A stretch of 64,000 bases of DNA from assembly GCF_002113125.1 (NCBI RefSeq), contig NZ_NEJP01000019.1, positions 62,001-126,000 of the forward strand. The letters run 5' to 3'. Below are positions 1 through 8,518 of this stretch, piece by piece (positions within the stretch are counted from its first letter, which is position 1; each line of letters starts with the position of its first letter). Under the pieces are notes generated by a model that worked only from the letters and a program-made list of their open reading frames with translations, had not been told where the DNA came from and made no database searches. Made by a program: the position numbers and the translations under genes. This stretch comes from Pseudomonas sp. B20(2017). Lineage in GTDB: Bacteria > Pseudomonadota > Gammaproteobacteria > Pseudomonadales > Pseudomonadaceae.

Positions 1-354
1 ATCGAAGTGCTCAACCGCTGCATCGCCGACAACAGCCTTGATCGCCTGATGCTGTTCTTCCCAGACCCGTGGCACAAGAGCCGTCACCACAAGCGCCGCA
101 TTGTTCAGGCGTCCTTCGCTGAACTGGTGCGCAGCAAGCTGAAGGTTGGCGGCATTCTGCACATGGCCACCGACTGGGAGCCATACGCCGAATACATGCT
201 GGAAGTGATGAACGTCGCCCCGGGCTACCGCAACCTCGCCGAAGACGGCAAGTGCGTGCCGCGCCCGGCCGAACGCCCGATCACCAAGTTCGAACGCCGC
301 GGCGAACGTCTTGGGCATGGCGTGTGGGATCTGAAGTTCGAAAAGCTCGCTTAA
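1..354 (+). CDS. trmB: tRNA (guanine-N7-)-methyltransferase, C-terminal part
   Basis: The reading frame is open from the first base of the window, so this is the 3' end of a gene that starts outside. The 117 visible codons match the C-terminal half of TrmB, which makes m7G46 in tRNA using SAM. The family-typical FFPDPWHKSRHHKRR stretch near the left edge contributes to SAM and tRNA binding, and the C-terminal part carries TKFERRGERLGHGVWDL. It ends in TAA and is followed by a REP pair. The identity is secure; the N-terminal SAM-binding motif cannot be seen. Confidence 0.95.
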   Translation: MEVLNRCIADNSLDRLMLFFPDPWHKSRHHKRRIVQASFAELVRSKLKVGGILHMATDWEPYAEYMLEVMNVAPGYRNLAEDGKCVPRPAERPITKFERRGERLGHGVWDLKFEKLA

Positions 355-371
355 GCATCACGCAATAAAAA

Positions 372-463
372 CTGTGGGAGCGAGCTTGCTCGCGATGAGG
401 CCGTAACATTCAACATTTATGTCGTCTGTTACACCGCCATCGCGAGCAAGCTCGCTCCCACAG
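372..463. repeat. REP pair (REPIN), outward GTGGG arms, long spacer
   Basis: Two inverted copies of the REP motif CTGTGGGAGCGAGCTTGCTC flank a spacer of roughly 45 bases. The GTGGG ends point outward. It lies between the convergent ends of trmB and the DUF3392 gene. Each arm can form a GCGAGC-TT-GCTCGC hairpin. Confidence 0.9.
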
Positions 464-486
464 TCGTTTTGGGTAGTAGCTGAAAA

Positions 487-810
487 TCAGCGGCGGTCGG
501 CCACTACGCCAATCAGCACCAGCACCACCAACAACACCGGCGCCAGGCTGTAGTTGTTGAACTGGCTCAGCCCCTTCACTACCCACGGCGTCGCGTAGAT
601 CAGCGCCGCGCCGCTGCCGATCATGCACAGCAGGGCCATCAGCGGGACGCGCAGGGCGCCGGCAATGCTGCCCAGGCGTTGCTCGACCCAGCCTTTGAAG
701 TCGGCGCCGAACAGCACCAGCAGGCAGCCCACCAGGGCCAGGGCGATTTCCGAGAGGTTGCTGCGGCTCCAGCGGGACACGGTGGCGAGCAGGTCGAGAA
801 TCAAATCCAT
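487..810 (-). CDS. DUF3392 family small membrane protein
   Basis: This 107-residue protein contains about three hydrophobic segments (around residues 20-38, 55-75 and 88-103), consistent with an inner-membrane protein. It resembles the DUF3392 family, which is found in gamma-proteobacteria and has no assigned function. The ATG at 810 has an AGGA-like ribosome-binding site about eight bases upstream. The gene is the last of a leftward series that begins at yggS and lies 34 bases after hemW, so it is probably cotranscribed with hemW and rdgB. No functional motif is visible. Confidence 0.8.
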   Translation of the reverse strand: MDLILDLLATVSRWSRSNLSEIALALVGCLLVLFGADFKGWVEQRLGSIAGALRVPLMALLCMIGSGAALIYATPWVVKGLSQFNNYSLAPVLLVVLVLIGVVADRR

Positions 811-844
811 GTTTTTTCCTTAGGGCTGCCGTTGGGCGTTGGGC

Positions 845-2050
845 TCAGCTCAGAAATTTCTGCAGCAAGTCGTTGAGGAACAGTTGTCCGCGCTCGGTAG
901 CCGCCAGACGTGACGGTTCGACCTGCAACAGACCGCTTTGTTCGGCCTCGCGCCGGTGTTCGTCGAGGCTCTCCAGCGGCAGGCCAGTGCGCTCCGGGTA
1001 CAGGCGCGATTCGACGCCGGCGGTCAGGCGCAGGGCGTTCATCAGGAACTCGAACGGCATCTCGTCGTTGGTCAGGGCTTTCTCGCCGGCCTGGAAGTTT
1101 TTGGCCGGGTTGAGGTAGTCCTTCGGCAGTCGGGTCTTCCAGGTGCGCACGATGCGCCCGTCCGGGTGACTGAGCTTGCCGTGAGCACCGGCGCCGATAC
1201 CGATGAAGTCACCGAAGCTCCAGTAGTTCAGGTTGTGCCGCGCCGGGCGACCCGGTTGGGCGTAGGCCGAAACTTCGTACTGGGCGTAACCGTGCTCGGC
1301 CAGCAGTGCCTGTCCGGCCTCTTGAATGTCCCACAGCGTGTCGTCTTCCGGCAGCACCGGTGGCTGGTTCCAGAACACGGTGTTCGGCTCCAGTGTCAGC
1401 TGATACCAGGAAATGTGCGTCGGCTTCAGCTCGATCGCCTGGCGCAGGTCGCTCAGGGCATCGTCCAGCGATTGGTCCGGCAAGCCGTGCATCAAGTCGA
1501 GGTTGAAGTTATCGAACCCGGCCTGGCGCGCCATGCCGGCCGCGCGTACCGCTTCGTCGCCGTTGTGGATGCGGCCGAGGGCCTTGAGCTTTTCCTGCTG
1601 GAAGCTCTGGATGCCGATCGACAGGCGATTGATCCCCAGTTGGCGGTAGGCGACGAACTTCTCCTGCTCGAAGGTCCCGGGGTTGGCTTCCAGGGTGATT
1701 TCGATGTCATCGGCAAACGGAATGCGCTGTTTCACGCCTTCAAGCAAGCGACCAAGCGCTTCGGCGCTGAACAGGCTCGGCGTGCCGCCGCCAAAAAAGA
1801 TCGAACTCAACTCACGGCCGTACACCGCGTGCAGATCCTGATACAGGTCGGCGAGCAGCGCATCGACGTATTCCTGCTCCGGCAGCACCGGGCTGGCGGT
1901 GTGGGAGTTGAAGTCGCAATACGGGCATTTGCGCACACACCACGGGATGTGGATGTACAGCGCCAGGGGCGGCAGCGTCGGCAACGGCGCCCGAGGCGAG
2001 GAGGCGGCGCCGCCGATAATCAGCGACGACGCGGAGGAGCTATCGGTCAT
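845..2050 (-). CDS. hemW: Radical SAM heme chaperone HemW
   Basis: The 401-residue protein has the radical SAM cluster motif C-x3-C-x2-C (WCVRKCPYCDFNSH, near residue 40), followed by FFGGGTPSLF and EANPGTFE. The residue after CPYC is Asp-Phe rather than the fourth cysteine of true coproporphyrinogen dehydrogenase HemN, which places it with HemW, a protein that binds heme and passes it to target enzymes. A Ser/Ala/Pro-rich N-terminal extension of about 28 residues precedes the domain. Its start overlaps the rdgB stop by four bases (ATGA type), which suggests translational coupling. Confidence 0.95.
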   Translation of the reverse strand: MTDSSSASSLIIGGAASSPRAPLPTLPPLALYIHIPWCVRKCPYCDFNSHTASPVLPEQEYVDALLADLYQDLHAVYGRELSSIFFGGGTPSLFSAEALGRLLEGVKQRIPFADDIEITLEANPGTFEQEKFVAYRQLGINRLSIGIQSFQQEKLKALGRIHNGDEAVRAAGMARQAGFDNFNLDLMHGLPDQSLDDALSDLRQAIELKPTHISWYQLTLEPNTVFWNQPPVLPEDDTLWDIQEAGQALLAEHGYAQYEVSAYAQPGRPARHNLNYWSFGDFIGIGAGAHGKLSHPDGRIVRTWKTRLPKDYLNPAKNFQAGEKALTNDEMPFEFLMNALRLTAGVESRLYPERTGLPLESLDEHRREAEQSGLLQVEPSRLAATERGQLFLNDLLQKFLS

Positions 2051-2643
2051 TTCAAGCCCAGACGCTGGCGCAGCAGATCCATTGCACGGGCGCGGTGGCT
2101 GATCTGGTTCTTGTCGCTCGGGCTCAGCTCGGCGCTGGACGCGTTACGCTCCGGCACCCAGAACAGCGGGTCGTAGCCGAAACCGTGCTCACCGCTGGCA
2201 GCGGTCAGGATGCGCCCGTGCCACAGACCTTCGCAGAGGATCGGCAACGGATCGTCGGCATGACGCACCAGCGCCAATACGCAGACGAACTGCGCGCCGC
2301 GCTCGGCTTCAGGCACATCCTTCAAGGCATCGAGCAGTTTGGCGTTGTTCGCCGCGTCGCCCTTGCCGTCGGCATAACGCGCCGAATAGATGCCCGGCGC
2401 ACCGCCGAGGAAATCCACCGCCAGGCCCGAATCGTCGGCCAGCGCCGGCAGCCCGGAAATGCGCGCAGCGTTGCGGGCCTTGAGGATCGCGTTCTCGACG
2501 AACGACAGACCGGTTTCTTCCGGCTCCACGCTGCTGAATTCGCCGATCGAGCGCAATTGCACCGATTCGCCGAGCATGGCCTGGAGTTCCTTGAGTTTGC
2601 CGGCGTTATGGCTGGCCAGTACGAGTTGCTTGAGATTGATCAT
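2047..2643 (-). CDS. rdgB: XTP/dITP diphosphatase (RdgB/HAM1)
   Basis: This 198-residue protein hydrolyses non-canonical purine nucleoside triphosphates (dITP, XTP) to monophosphates and so keeps deaminated bases out of DNA. Diagnostic features are the N-terminal ASHNAGKLKEL nucleotide-binding loop, the ADDSGLAVDFL motif with metal-binding acids, PGIYSARYA, and the C-terminal SHRARAM segment. Its length is normal for the family. It overlaps hemW downstream and the DUF4426 gene upstream by four bases each, making a tightly coupled unit. Confidence 0.96.
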   Translation of the reverse strand: MINLKQLVLASHNAGKLKELQAMLGESVQLRSIGEFSSVEPEETGLSFVENAILKARNAARISGLPALADDSGLAVDFLGGAPGIYSARYADGKGDAANNAKLLDALKDVPEAERGAQFVCVLALVRHADDPLPILCEGLWHGRILTAASGEHGFGYDPLFWVPERNASSAELSPSDKNQISHRARAMDLLRQRLGLK

Positions 2644-3074
2644 TGGCCAGGGAAAAGCTCTTGGTTGAAATTGATGGTGTTGATCTTGTCGCCGGTCTGC
2701 ACCTTGATTTCAAAGGTGCGGGTTTCCTGCTGCTCCACCGGGTACTGGGCGATGTAGTAGATCGCGCCCTGTTCGGTGATCTGGCGGAAAGTCAGCGGCA
2801 CGCTCTGGCTGGTCAGGTCTTTGACCGTGCCGGTGACCTGGGCGATCAGCGGCTTGCCGTCCTTGATCACCGAGACATTGATTACGCCCTGGTTCTTGCT
2901 GCGGATCAGCTCTGCAGCCTTGGCGATGTCCGGCGTCAGGAAGGTGGAGTTGAAGGTGTTGTAATGCACGGTGACATCACCGAACACTTCCTTGCGTTCG
3001 CCCTTGATGGCATCGGCAGCCACGGCCGACAGGCTCAGGCAGGCGGCCAATAGCGCGGTAATCAAGCGTCCCAT
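2640..3074 (-). CDS. DUF4426 family exported protein
   Basis: The 144-residue protein starts with a signal peptide (GRLITALLAACLSLSAVAADA, cleavage probably after AVAA-type residues near 20). The mature part is predicted to be soluble and beta-rich. It resembles DUF4426 proteins, which occur beside metW-metX in Pseudomonas and related bacteria and have no known function. The start overlaps nothing upstream: metW ends 26 bases away. The location suggests cotranscription with the methionine genes, but a periplasmic protein has no obvious part in MetX activity. Confidence 0.82.
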   Translation of the reverse strand: MGRLITALLAACLSLSAVAADAIKGERKEVFGDVTVHYNTFNSTFLTPDIAKAAELIRSKNQGVINVSVIKDGKPLIAQVTGTVKDLTSQSVPLTFRQITEQGAIYYIAQYPVEQQETRTFEIKVQTGDKINTINFNQELFPGQ

Positions 3075-3100
3075 GTTCGTTCTCCTCGCAATGTCGTGGT

Positions 3101-3721
3101 TCAGACCGCGATTCTGTGATCCTGCAAGCCAGGGCTGCTCACGCGGTAGATACCGATCTCACCTAACAGATTAGGCCATAGCTTACTGGCCCACCCGTGG
3201 CGGTGCTGTTGATCCACGGCAAGCCGATCAATGACCTTCGCATCACGTTCGCGACAAAGTTCTTCAAAGTCTTCGAAGGTACAGAAGTGGATGTTCGGCG
3301 TGTTGTACCAGGTGTACGGCAGGAATTCCGACACCGGCATCCGCCCCTTGCTCGCCAGATACCAGCGGCAGCGCCAGTGACCGAAGTTGGGGAAGGTGAT
3401 GATGCACTGGCGACCGACCCGCAGCATTTCGTCGAGGATCTTGTCCGGGTAATGCACGGCTTGCAGGGCCTGGGTCATCACCACGATGTCGAAGCTGTTG
3501 CTGGCGAAGTTGCCCAGGCCCTTGTCCAGGTCCTGCTCGATGACGTTGATGCCCTTGGCCACGCACTCGGCGATGTTGTCCGGGTCGTTTTCCAGGCCGT
3601 AGCCGGTGACCTGCTTGTGGTCGCGCAGCCAGGTCAGCAACTCGCCGTCACCGCAACCGAGGTCGAGCACGCGGCTGCCGGCGGGGATCCATTCCTGGAT
3701 GATTTCCAGATCAGCTCTCAT
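3101..3721 (-). CDS. metW: Methionine biosynthesis protein MetW
   Basis: MetW (206 residues) is a class I SAM-dependent methyltransferase-like protein. The SAM-binding motif LDLGCGDGELLTWL lies at about residues 20-33, and FPNFGHW is typical of MetW. In Pseudomonas and related bacteria MetW is needed together with MetX for full homoserine acylation. It follows metX by seven bases, as expected for a functional pair. The ATG at 3721 sits behind a plausible purine-rich site at the metX end. Confidence 0.95.
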   Translation of the reverse strand: MRADLEIIQEWIPAGSRVLDLGCGDGELLTWLRDHKQVTGYGLENDPDNIAECVAKGINVIEQDLDKGLGNFASNSFDIVVMTQALQAVHYPDKILDEMLRVGRQCIITFPNFGHWRCRWYLASKGRMPVSEFLPYTWYNTPNIHFCTFEDFEELCRERDAKVIDRLAVDQQHRHGWASKLWPNLLGEIGIYRVSSPGLQDHRIAV

Positions 3722-3728
3722 GGCTTTC

Positions 3729-4868
3729 TCACAACGTAATGCGGTTCATGTAATTGCCGAACGCCTGCAAATAACGCGGGATCGGAATCAGGAAGGCGTC
3801 GTGGCCCTGGGGTGCGTCGATTTCCAGGTAGCTGACGTCCTTGCGCGCGGCCATCAGTGCGTCCACCAGTTCCCGCGAGCGGGCCGGGGAGAAGCGCCAG
3901 TCAGTGGTGAACGACATCACGCAGAACTTGGCTTTCGCACCTTCGAAGGTTTTTGCCAGGTTATCGTCGAAGTTCGCCGCCGGATCGAAGTAATCCAGTG
4001 CCTTGGTCATCAACAGGTAGGTGTTGGCATCGAAGCGCCCGGAGAACTCTTCGCCCTGATAGCGCAGGTAGCTTTCGACCTGGAACTCGACACTGTGGAA
4101 GTCGTAGTTGAGCTTTTCGCTCTTCAGGCCGCGACCGAATTTCTCGCCCATGGAGTCGTCGGACAGGTAAGTGATGTGCCCGACCATCCGCGCCAGCATC
4201 AGGCCGCGCTTGGGGATCACGCCCTGTTCCTGGAACGAGCCGCCGTGGAATTCCGGGTCGGTGAGGATCGCCTGGCGCGCCACTTCGTTGAAGGCGATGT
4301 TCTGCGCCGACAGCTTGGGGGCCGAGGCGATGGCCAGGCAGTGGCGCACGCGATCCGGATAAGTGATGGTCCATTGCAGCGCCTGCATGCCGCCGAGGCT
4401 GCCACCGATCACTGCGGCCCACTGGCCGATGCCGAGCAGGTCGGCCAGGCGCGCCTGGCTGTGCACCCAGTCTTCTACAGTCAGCACCGGGAAGTCGGCG
4501 CCGAACGGCTTGCCGGTTTCCGGGTTGGTGCTGCTCGGGCCGGTGGAACCATTGCAACCGCCGAGGTTGTTCAGGCTGACCACGAAGAACTTGTTAGTGT
4601 CGATCGGTTTGCCGGGGCCGATGCAGCTGTCCCACCAACCGGGCTTGCGGTCGTCGACGCTGTGATAGCCGGCGGCGTGGTGGTGGCCGGACAGGGCGTG
4701 GCAGATCAGCACGGCGTTGCTCGCTTGCGCGTTCAGCGTGCCGTAGGTTTCGTAGATCAGGTCATAAGCGGCCAGCGAACGGCCGCAGGCCAAGGCCAGC
4801 GGTTCGCTGAAGTGCGCCGTTTGCGGCGTCACCAGACCAACAGAATCGGGGGGAAAGGCAGCTGGCAT
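3729..4868 (-). CDS. metX: Homoserine O-acyltransferase MetX (O-succinyltransferase type expected)
   Basis: This 379-residue alpha/beta-hydrolase makes the activated homoserine ester used for methionine synthesis. The nucleophile elbow GGSLGG places Ser157; Asp323 (TTDWRFSP) and His356 (QGHDAF) complete the catalytic triad. In Pseudomonas the enzyme uses succinyl-CoA despite its MetX fold; that substrate call rests on taxonomy and the MetW partner, not on a residue tested here. It begins the metX-metW segment and is separated from yggU by about 100 bases, so it may have its own promoter. Confidence 0.95.
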   Translation of the reverse strand: MPAAFPPDSVGLVTPQTAHFSEPLALACGRSLAAYDLIYETYGTLNAQASNAVLICHALSGHHHAAGYHSVDDRKPGWWDSCIGPGKPIDTNKFFVVSLNNLGGCNGSTGPSSTNPETGKPFGADFPVLTVEDWVHSQARLADLLGIGQWAAVIGGSLGGMQALQWTITYPDRVRHCLAIASAPKLSAQNIAFNEVARQAILTDPEFHGGSFQEQGVIPKRGLMLARMVGHITYLSDDSMGEKFGRGLKSEKLNYDFHSVEFQVESYLRYQGEEFSGRFDANTYLLMTKALDYFDPAANFDDNLAKTFEGAKAKFCVMSFTTDWRFSPARSRELVDALMAARKDVSYLEIDAPQGHDAFLIPIPRYLQAFGNYMNRITL

Positions 4869-4944
4869 CGACCCTGCTCTCGTTGAAATGAGGCGTAAGT
4901 CTAAAGACCGGTGGGGTTAGCGGCAAGCAACTACCTGCGCTCGC

Positions 4945-4970
4945 TCCCACGCAGAGCGTGGGAACGATCA
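4945..4970. repeat. Short palindromic repeat, CCCACGCAGAGCGTGGG type
   Basis: The core CCCACGCAGAGCGTGGG is a perfect inverted repeat (arms CCCACGC/GCGTGGG, three-base centre). The same sequence in opposite orientation with its GATCGTTCC flank recurs at 8519. The repeat runs into the stop codon of the DUF167 gene at 4968-4970, so it supplies the end of that reading frame. Confidence 0.8.
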
Positions 4971-5258
4971 GGGAAAAACCAAACCCGGCAAATCCGGCAA
5001 CTTCTTCGGCGAGCAAATCTTCACCCGCTTCTGCCGGTTCAACTCGCCGCTGAGCAAACTGACTTGACTCCTGGAAACCCCAAAAGCCTTGGCCAGAAAG
5101 CCCATCAGATACGCATTGGCCTTGCCCTCGACCGGCGGCGCGGTCAGGCGGATCTTCAGGCGATCACCGTGCAGCCCGCAAAAGTCATCGCTGCGGGCGG
5201 CCGGTTGCAGGTGACACTCCAGAATCAGGTCGTCACCGTCCCAGCGAAACCAGCTCAC
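4968..5258 (-). CDS. yggU: DUF167 (YggU) family protein
   Basis: The 96-residue protein has the DUF167 pattern: a basic N-terminal segment, GDRLKIRLTAPPVEGKAN, and FLAKAFGVSRSQVSLLSGE. Its function is not established. It overlaps yggT by four bases (ATGA), the usual arrangement in proteobacteria, so the two are translationally coupled. The stop codon lies in a palindromic intergenic repeat, so the last residues may vary between strains. Confidence 0.9.
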   Translation of the reverse strand: MSWFRWDGDDLILECHLQPAARSDDFCGLHGDRLKIRLTAPPVEGKANAYLMGFLAKAFGVSRSQVSLLSGELNRQKRVKICSPKKLPDLPGLVFP

Positions 5259-5845
5259 ATCAGCAGGCGCAGGATTTCCGGCATCATCGTCATCGCCGCG
5301 AGGTTGTTGATCACCAGCATGTCGATCAGCTTCAGTACGAGGAAGGCGAAGATCGGCGACAGGTCCAGACCACCGAGGTTCGGCACGATGCGACGGAACG
5401 GCGCCAGGGCCGGTTCACAGATCTGGTTTACCAGCTCGGCGCCCGGATTGTGGCTGCCCGGTGCGACCCAGGACAGGATGATGCTGATGATCATGGCCCA
5501 GAAGAATATCTTCAGGAACAGCGCCGTCACGCCGATCAGCGACCAGATCAACAGTTGCAGCGGGTTACCGGTGGTGCCGTAAGTCAGCAGCAGGGTCAGC
5601 GCCATCAGTACCAGTTGCACGAGGATCGCCAGTACCAGCGACGACATGTCCAGGCCGAACAGGCTCGGGATGATCCGGCGTAGCGGCTTGAGCAGCGGCT
5701 GAGTAGCCTTGACCACGAACTGGCACAGCGGGTTGTAGAAGTTCGCCCGCACGAGTTGCAGGACGAAGCGCAGCAGCACGATCAGCAGGTACAGGCTGCC
5801 GAGGGTTTGCAGCACGTAAACCGCTGCGGTGTTCAATCCGATCAT
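5255..5845 (-). CDS. yggT: YggT family integral membrane protein
   Basis: This 196-residue protein contains two YGGT repeats, each with a pair of hydrophobic helices (about residues 8-28 and 65-90; 100-125 and 165-185). Each repeat carries the family RIIPSLFGLDMS / RIVPNLGGLDLS motif. The family is implicated in membrane or osmotic functions, but the biochemical role is unsettled. It sits ten bases after proC and overlaps yggU, in the conserved yggS-proC-yggT-yggU order. Confidence 0.93.
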   Translation of the reverse strand: MIGLNTAAVYVLQTLGSLYLLIVLLRFVLQLVRANFYNPLCQFVVKATQPLLKPLRRIIPSLFGLDMSSLVLAILVQLVLMALTLLLTYGTTGNPLQLLIWSLIGVTALFLKIFFWAMIISIILSWVAPGSHNPGAELVNQICEPALAPFRRIVPNLGGLDLSPIFAFLVLKLIDMLVINNLAAMTMMPEILRLLM

Positions 5846-5855
5846 GTAAGGCTCC

Positions 5856-6674
5856 TTATTTGCCCAGTTGTTCGGCCATTTCGGCCGAGCGGTGCGCGGC
5901 GGCGCCGAGTGCTTTTTCCACCAGGGCTTCGAAGCCGCCGGCCTGGAACGATTTGATCGCGGCTTCCGTGGTGCCGGCCGGCGAGGTCACGCGGCGGCGC
6001 AGCTCGGCAGCGTCGACGTCGCTGGAAACCGCCATGTGCGCGGCGCCCAGAGCGGTCTGCAAGGTCAGTTGCTCGGCGGTTTCCTTCGGCAGGCCGAGTT
6101 TGACGCCGGCGGCGGTCATGGCTTCGATCAGCAGGAAGAAGTACGCCGGGCCAGAACCGGAAACGGCGGTGACCGCGTCCAGTTGCTGCTCTTCGTTCAG
6201 CCACAGGGCGATGCCCACGGCGGACAGCAGTTCTTCAGCCTGTTGGCGTTGTTCGGTGCTCACTGCGCCGGTGGCGTACAGGCCGCTCACGCCCTGACGC
6301 AGCAGTGCCGGGGTGTTCGGCATGCAGCGCACGATCGGCTGCTCACCCAGCCATGCAGTCATGCTGGCGCAGGTGATGCCGGCGGCGATGGAGACCACCA
6401 GTTGATTCGGTTTCAGGCTCGGGCGGATGGCCTCGCACACGGCCTTCATGGCCTGCGGCTTGACTGCCAGCACGACGACGTCGGCGCCGTCGATGGCCTG
6501 GGCGTTGTCGGCGAAGGTTTCGATGCCGTGCTCGGCGCTGACCCGGTTGCGGGTTTCTTCACCCGGATCGCTGGCGCGAATCCGTGCAGCTTCCAGACCC
6601 TTGGCCCGCAGGCCGCCGATCAGGCTGGCGGCCATGTTGCCGGCACCGATAAAGGCAATACGTGTGTTGCTCAT
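5856..6674 (-). CDS. proC: Pyrroline-5-carboxylate reductase
   Basis: ProC (272 residues) reduces 1-pyrroline-5-carboxylate to proline with NAD(P)H, the last step of proline synthesis. The N-terminal dinucleotide-binding loop is FIGAGNMAASLIGGL, and VRCMPNTPALLRQGVSGLYA and TAVSGSGPAYFF are characteristic. The C-terminal segment RRRVTSPAGTTEAAI is the standard P5CR signature. Length is typical. It follows yggS by 23 bases and precedes yggT by ten. Confidence 0.97.
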   Translation of the reverse strand: MSNTRIAFIGAGNMAASLIGGLRAKGLEAARIRASDPGEETRNRVSAEHGIETFADNAQAIDGADVVVLAVKPQAMKAVCEAIRPSLKPNQLVVSIAAGITCASMTAWLGEQPIVRCMPNTPALLRQGVSGLYATGAVSTEQRQQAEELLSAVGIALWLNEEQQLDAVTAVSGSGPAYFFLLIEAMTAAGVKLGLPKETAEQLTLQTALGAAHMAVSSDVDAAELRRRVTSPAGTTEAAIKSFQAGGFEALVEKALGAAAHRSAEMAEQLGK

Positions 6675-6697
6675 GTCAGGTCCTTATCTGGAAATGG

Positions 6698-7384
6698 TCA
6701 AGATTGGGAATAATCGCGGGCGCCGAACAGGGCCGTACCGATACGGACCCAGGTCGCGCCCTGGGCAATGGCCGACTCGAGGTCGTGGCTCATGCCCATG
6801 GAAAGTGTGTCGAGCGGCAGGTCGAGGCCGGCCTGCAATTTCTGGACGGCAGCGAATGCAGCATCCTGCTCGGCGCGATCTTCGGTCGGCTCGGGAATCG
6901 CCATCAACCCGCGAAGCTTCAGGCGCGGCAGGGCACTGATGGCCTGGGCCAGGGCCGGCAGATCTTGCGGCGTGCAGCCGGACTTGCTGGCTTCACCGCT
7001 GACGTTGACCTGAATGCAGATATTCAATGGCGGCAGATCCGCCGGGCGTTGCTCGGACAGGCGTTGGGCGATTTTCAGACGATCCACGGAGTGCACCCAG
7101 GCGAAATGCTCGGCAATCGAGCGGGTCTTGTTCGACTGAATGGGGCCGATGAAGTGCCAGATCAAGGGCAGGTCGGCCAATTCGAGCTGTTTGCCCAAGG
7201 CCTCTTGCAGGTAGTTCTCGCCGAAGTCGCGCAGGCCGGCGGCGTACGCTTCGCGCAGGGCTTCGGCCGGTTTGGTCTTGCTCACGGCCAGCAGCTGGAC
7301 GCTGTTTTCCTCGCGTCCGGCGGCTTCGACGGCTGCCTGGATACGCGAACTAACCAGTTGGATGTTGTCTGCTATCGTGGACAT
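6698..7384 (-). CDS. yggS: YggS family pyridoxal phosphate homeostasis protein
   Basis: The 228-residue protein is a fold-type III PLP-binding protein (PLPBP/YggS) that takes part in vitamin B6 homeostasis. The PLP lysine is Lys36 in LLAVSKTKPAEAL. HFIGPIQSNKTRSIAEH and the C-terminal SMGMSHDLESAI and WVRIGTALFG bind the cofactor phosphate. The ATG at 7384 is chosen over the preceding TTG codon. It is divergent from pilT, with 56 bases between the start codons that must hold both promoters. Confidence 0.95.
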   Translation of the reverse strand: MSTIADNIQLVSSRIQAAVEAAGREENSVQLLAVSKTKPAEALREAYAAGLRDFGENYLQEALGKQLELADLPLIWHFIGPIQSNKTRSIAEHFAWVHSVDRLKIAQRLSEQRPADLPPLNICIQVNVSGEASKSGCTPQDLPALAQAISALPRLKLRGLMAIPEPTEDRAEQDAAFAAVQKLQAGLDLPLDTLSMGMSHDLESAIAQGATWVRIGTALFGARDYSQS

Positions 7385-7440
7385 CAAGAGGCGCCAGCGG
7401 TCTGAAGGTTCGCGGCATTCTACTGGAATTGAGGGACGCT

Positions 7441-8475
7441 ATGGATATCACTGAACTGCTGGCCTTCAGCGCCAAACAGGGCGCTTCCGACCTGCACCTG
7501 TCGGCCGGTCTGCCGCCGATGATCCGCGTGGATGGCGATGTGCGGCGGATCAATCTGCCGGCGCTGGATCACAAGCAAGTGCACGAGCTGATCTACGACA
7601 TCATGAACGACACCCAGCGGGTGGACTTCGAGAAACATCTGGAAACCGACTTTTCCTTCGAAGTCCCCGGCGTGGCGCGCTTTCGGGTCAATGCCTTCAA
7701 CCAGAACCGCGGCGCCGGAGCTGTGTTCCGGACCATTCCGTCGAAAGTGCTGAGCATGGAAGACCTCGCCATGGGCGACGTCTTCCGCAAGATCACCGAT
7801 GCGCCACGCGGGCTGGTGCTGGTGACCGGACCGACCGGCTCCGGCAAGTCCACGACCCTGGCGGCGATGATCGATTACCTCAACACCCATCGCCATCACC
7901 ACATCCTGACCATCGAAGATCCGATCGAATTCGTCCACGAATCGCGCAAATGCCTGATCAATCAGCGCGAAGTCCATCGCGATACCCGCAGTTTCGCCAC
8001 CGCGCTGCGTTCGGCACTGCGTGAAGACCCGGACGTGATCCTGGTGGGCGAGATGCGCGACCTGGAAACCATTCGCTTGGCTCTGACCGCTGCCGAGACC
8101 GGGCACCTGGTGTTCGGCACCTTGCACACCACGTCGGCAGCCAAGACCATCGACCGGGTGGTGGACGTGTTCCCCGGGGACGAAAAGTCCATGGTTCGCT
8201 CGATGCTGTCGGAGTCGTTGCTAGCGGTGGTGTCGCAGACGCTGATCAAGAAGATCGGCGGCGGCCGGGTGGCGGCGCACGAAATCATGCTGGGCACGTC
8301 GGCGATCCGTAACCTGATCCGCGAGGACAAGGTGGCGCAGATGTATTCGGCGATACAGACCGGCGGCTCGCTGGGGATGCAGACACTCGACATGTGTCTG
8401 AAGGATCTGGTGACCAAGGGCTTGATCAGCCGCGAGCATGCGCGGGAGAAGGCGCGCACGCCGGATAACTTCTAG
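7441..8475 (+). CDS. pilT: Type IV pilus retraction ATPase PilT
   Basis: PilT (344 residues) is the hexameric ATPase that depolymerises type IV pili for twitching motility. Visible motifs are Walker A GPTGSGKST (about residues 130-138), the Asp box DPIEFVHES, Walker B VILVGEMRD, the His box TGHLVFGTLHT, and the C-terminal AIRNLIRE retraction motif. The ATG at 7441 is preceded by GAGGGA at correct spacing; an upstream GTG at 7429 would bury that site. The gene ends in a strong terminator shared with the convergent peptidase gene. No pilU follows it here. Confidence 0.97.
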   Translation: MDITELLAFSAKQGASDLHLSAGLPPMIRVDGDVRRINLPALDHKQVHELIYDIMNDTQRVDFEKHLETDFSFEVPGVARFRVNAFNQNRGAGAVFRTIPSKVLSMEDLAMGDVFRKITDAPRGLVLVTGPTGSGKSTTLAAMIDYLNTHRHHHILTIEDPIEFVHESRKCLINQREVHRDTRSFATALRSALREDPDVILVGEMRDLETIRLALTAAETGHLVFGTLHTTSAAKTIDRVVDVFPGDEKSMVRSMLSESLLAVVSQTLIKKIGGGRVAAHEIMLGTSAIRNLIREDKVAQMYSAIQTGGSLGMQTLDMCLKDLVTKGLISREHAREKARTPDNF

Positions 8476-8481
8476 GCAAAA

Positions 8482-8509
8482 AAAATCGCAGCCCGCGGGC
8501 TGCGATTTT
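8482..8509. terminator. Bidirectional rho-independent terminator, pilT / C40 peptidase
   Basis: A perfect palindrome, with core CGCAGCCCGCGGGCTGCG, is flanked by an A run on the left and a T run on the right. It can therefore end transcription of pilT rightward and of the convergent peptidase gene leftward. Confidence 0.9.
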
Positions 8510-8518
8510 CTTGTTCTG

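Noticed and set aside
938..2176. A 412-codon plus-strand frame opposite hemW
   Set aside because: hemW has the complete radical SAM signature; the opposite frame has no recognisable domain.
4869..4967. SAM or SAH riboswitch upstream of metX
   Set aside because: The interval of about 100 bases shows only a palindromic repeat and none of the conserved pieces seen at ahcY.
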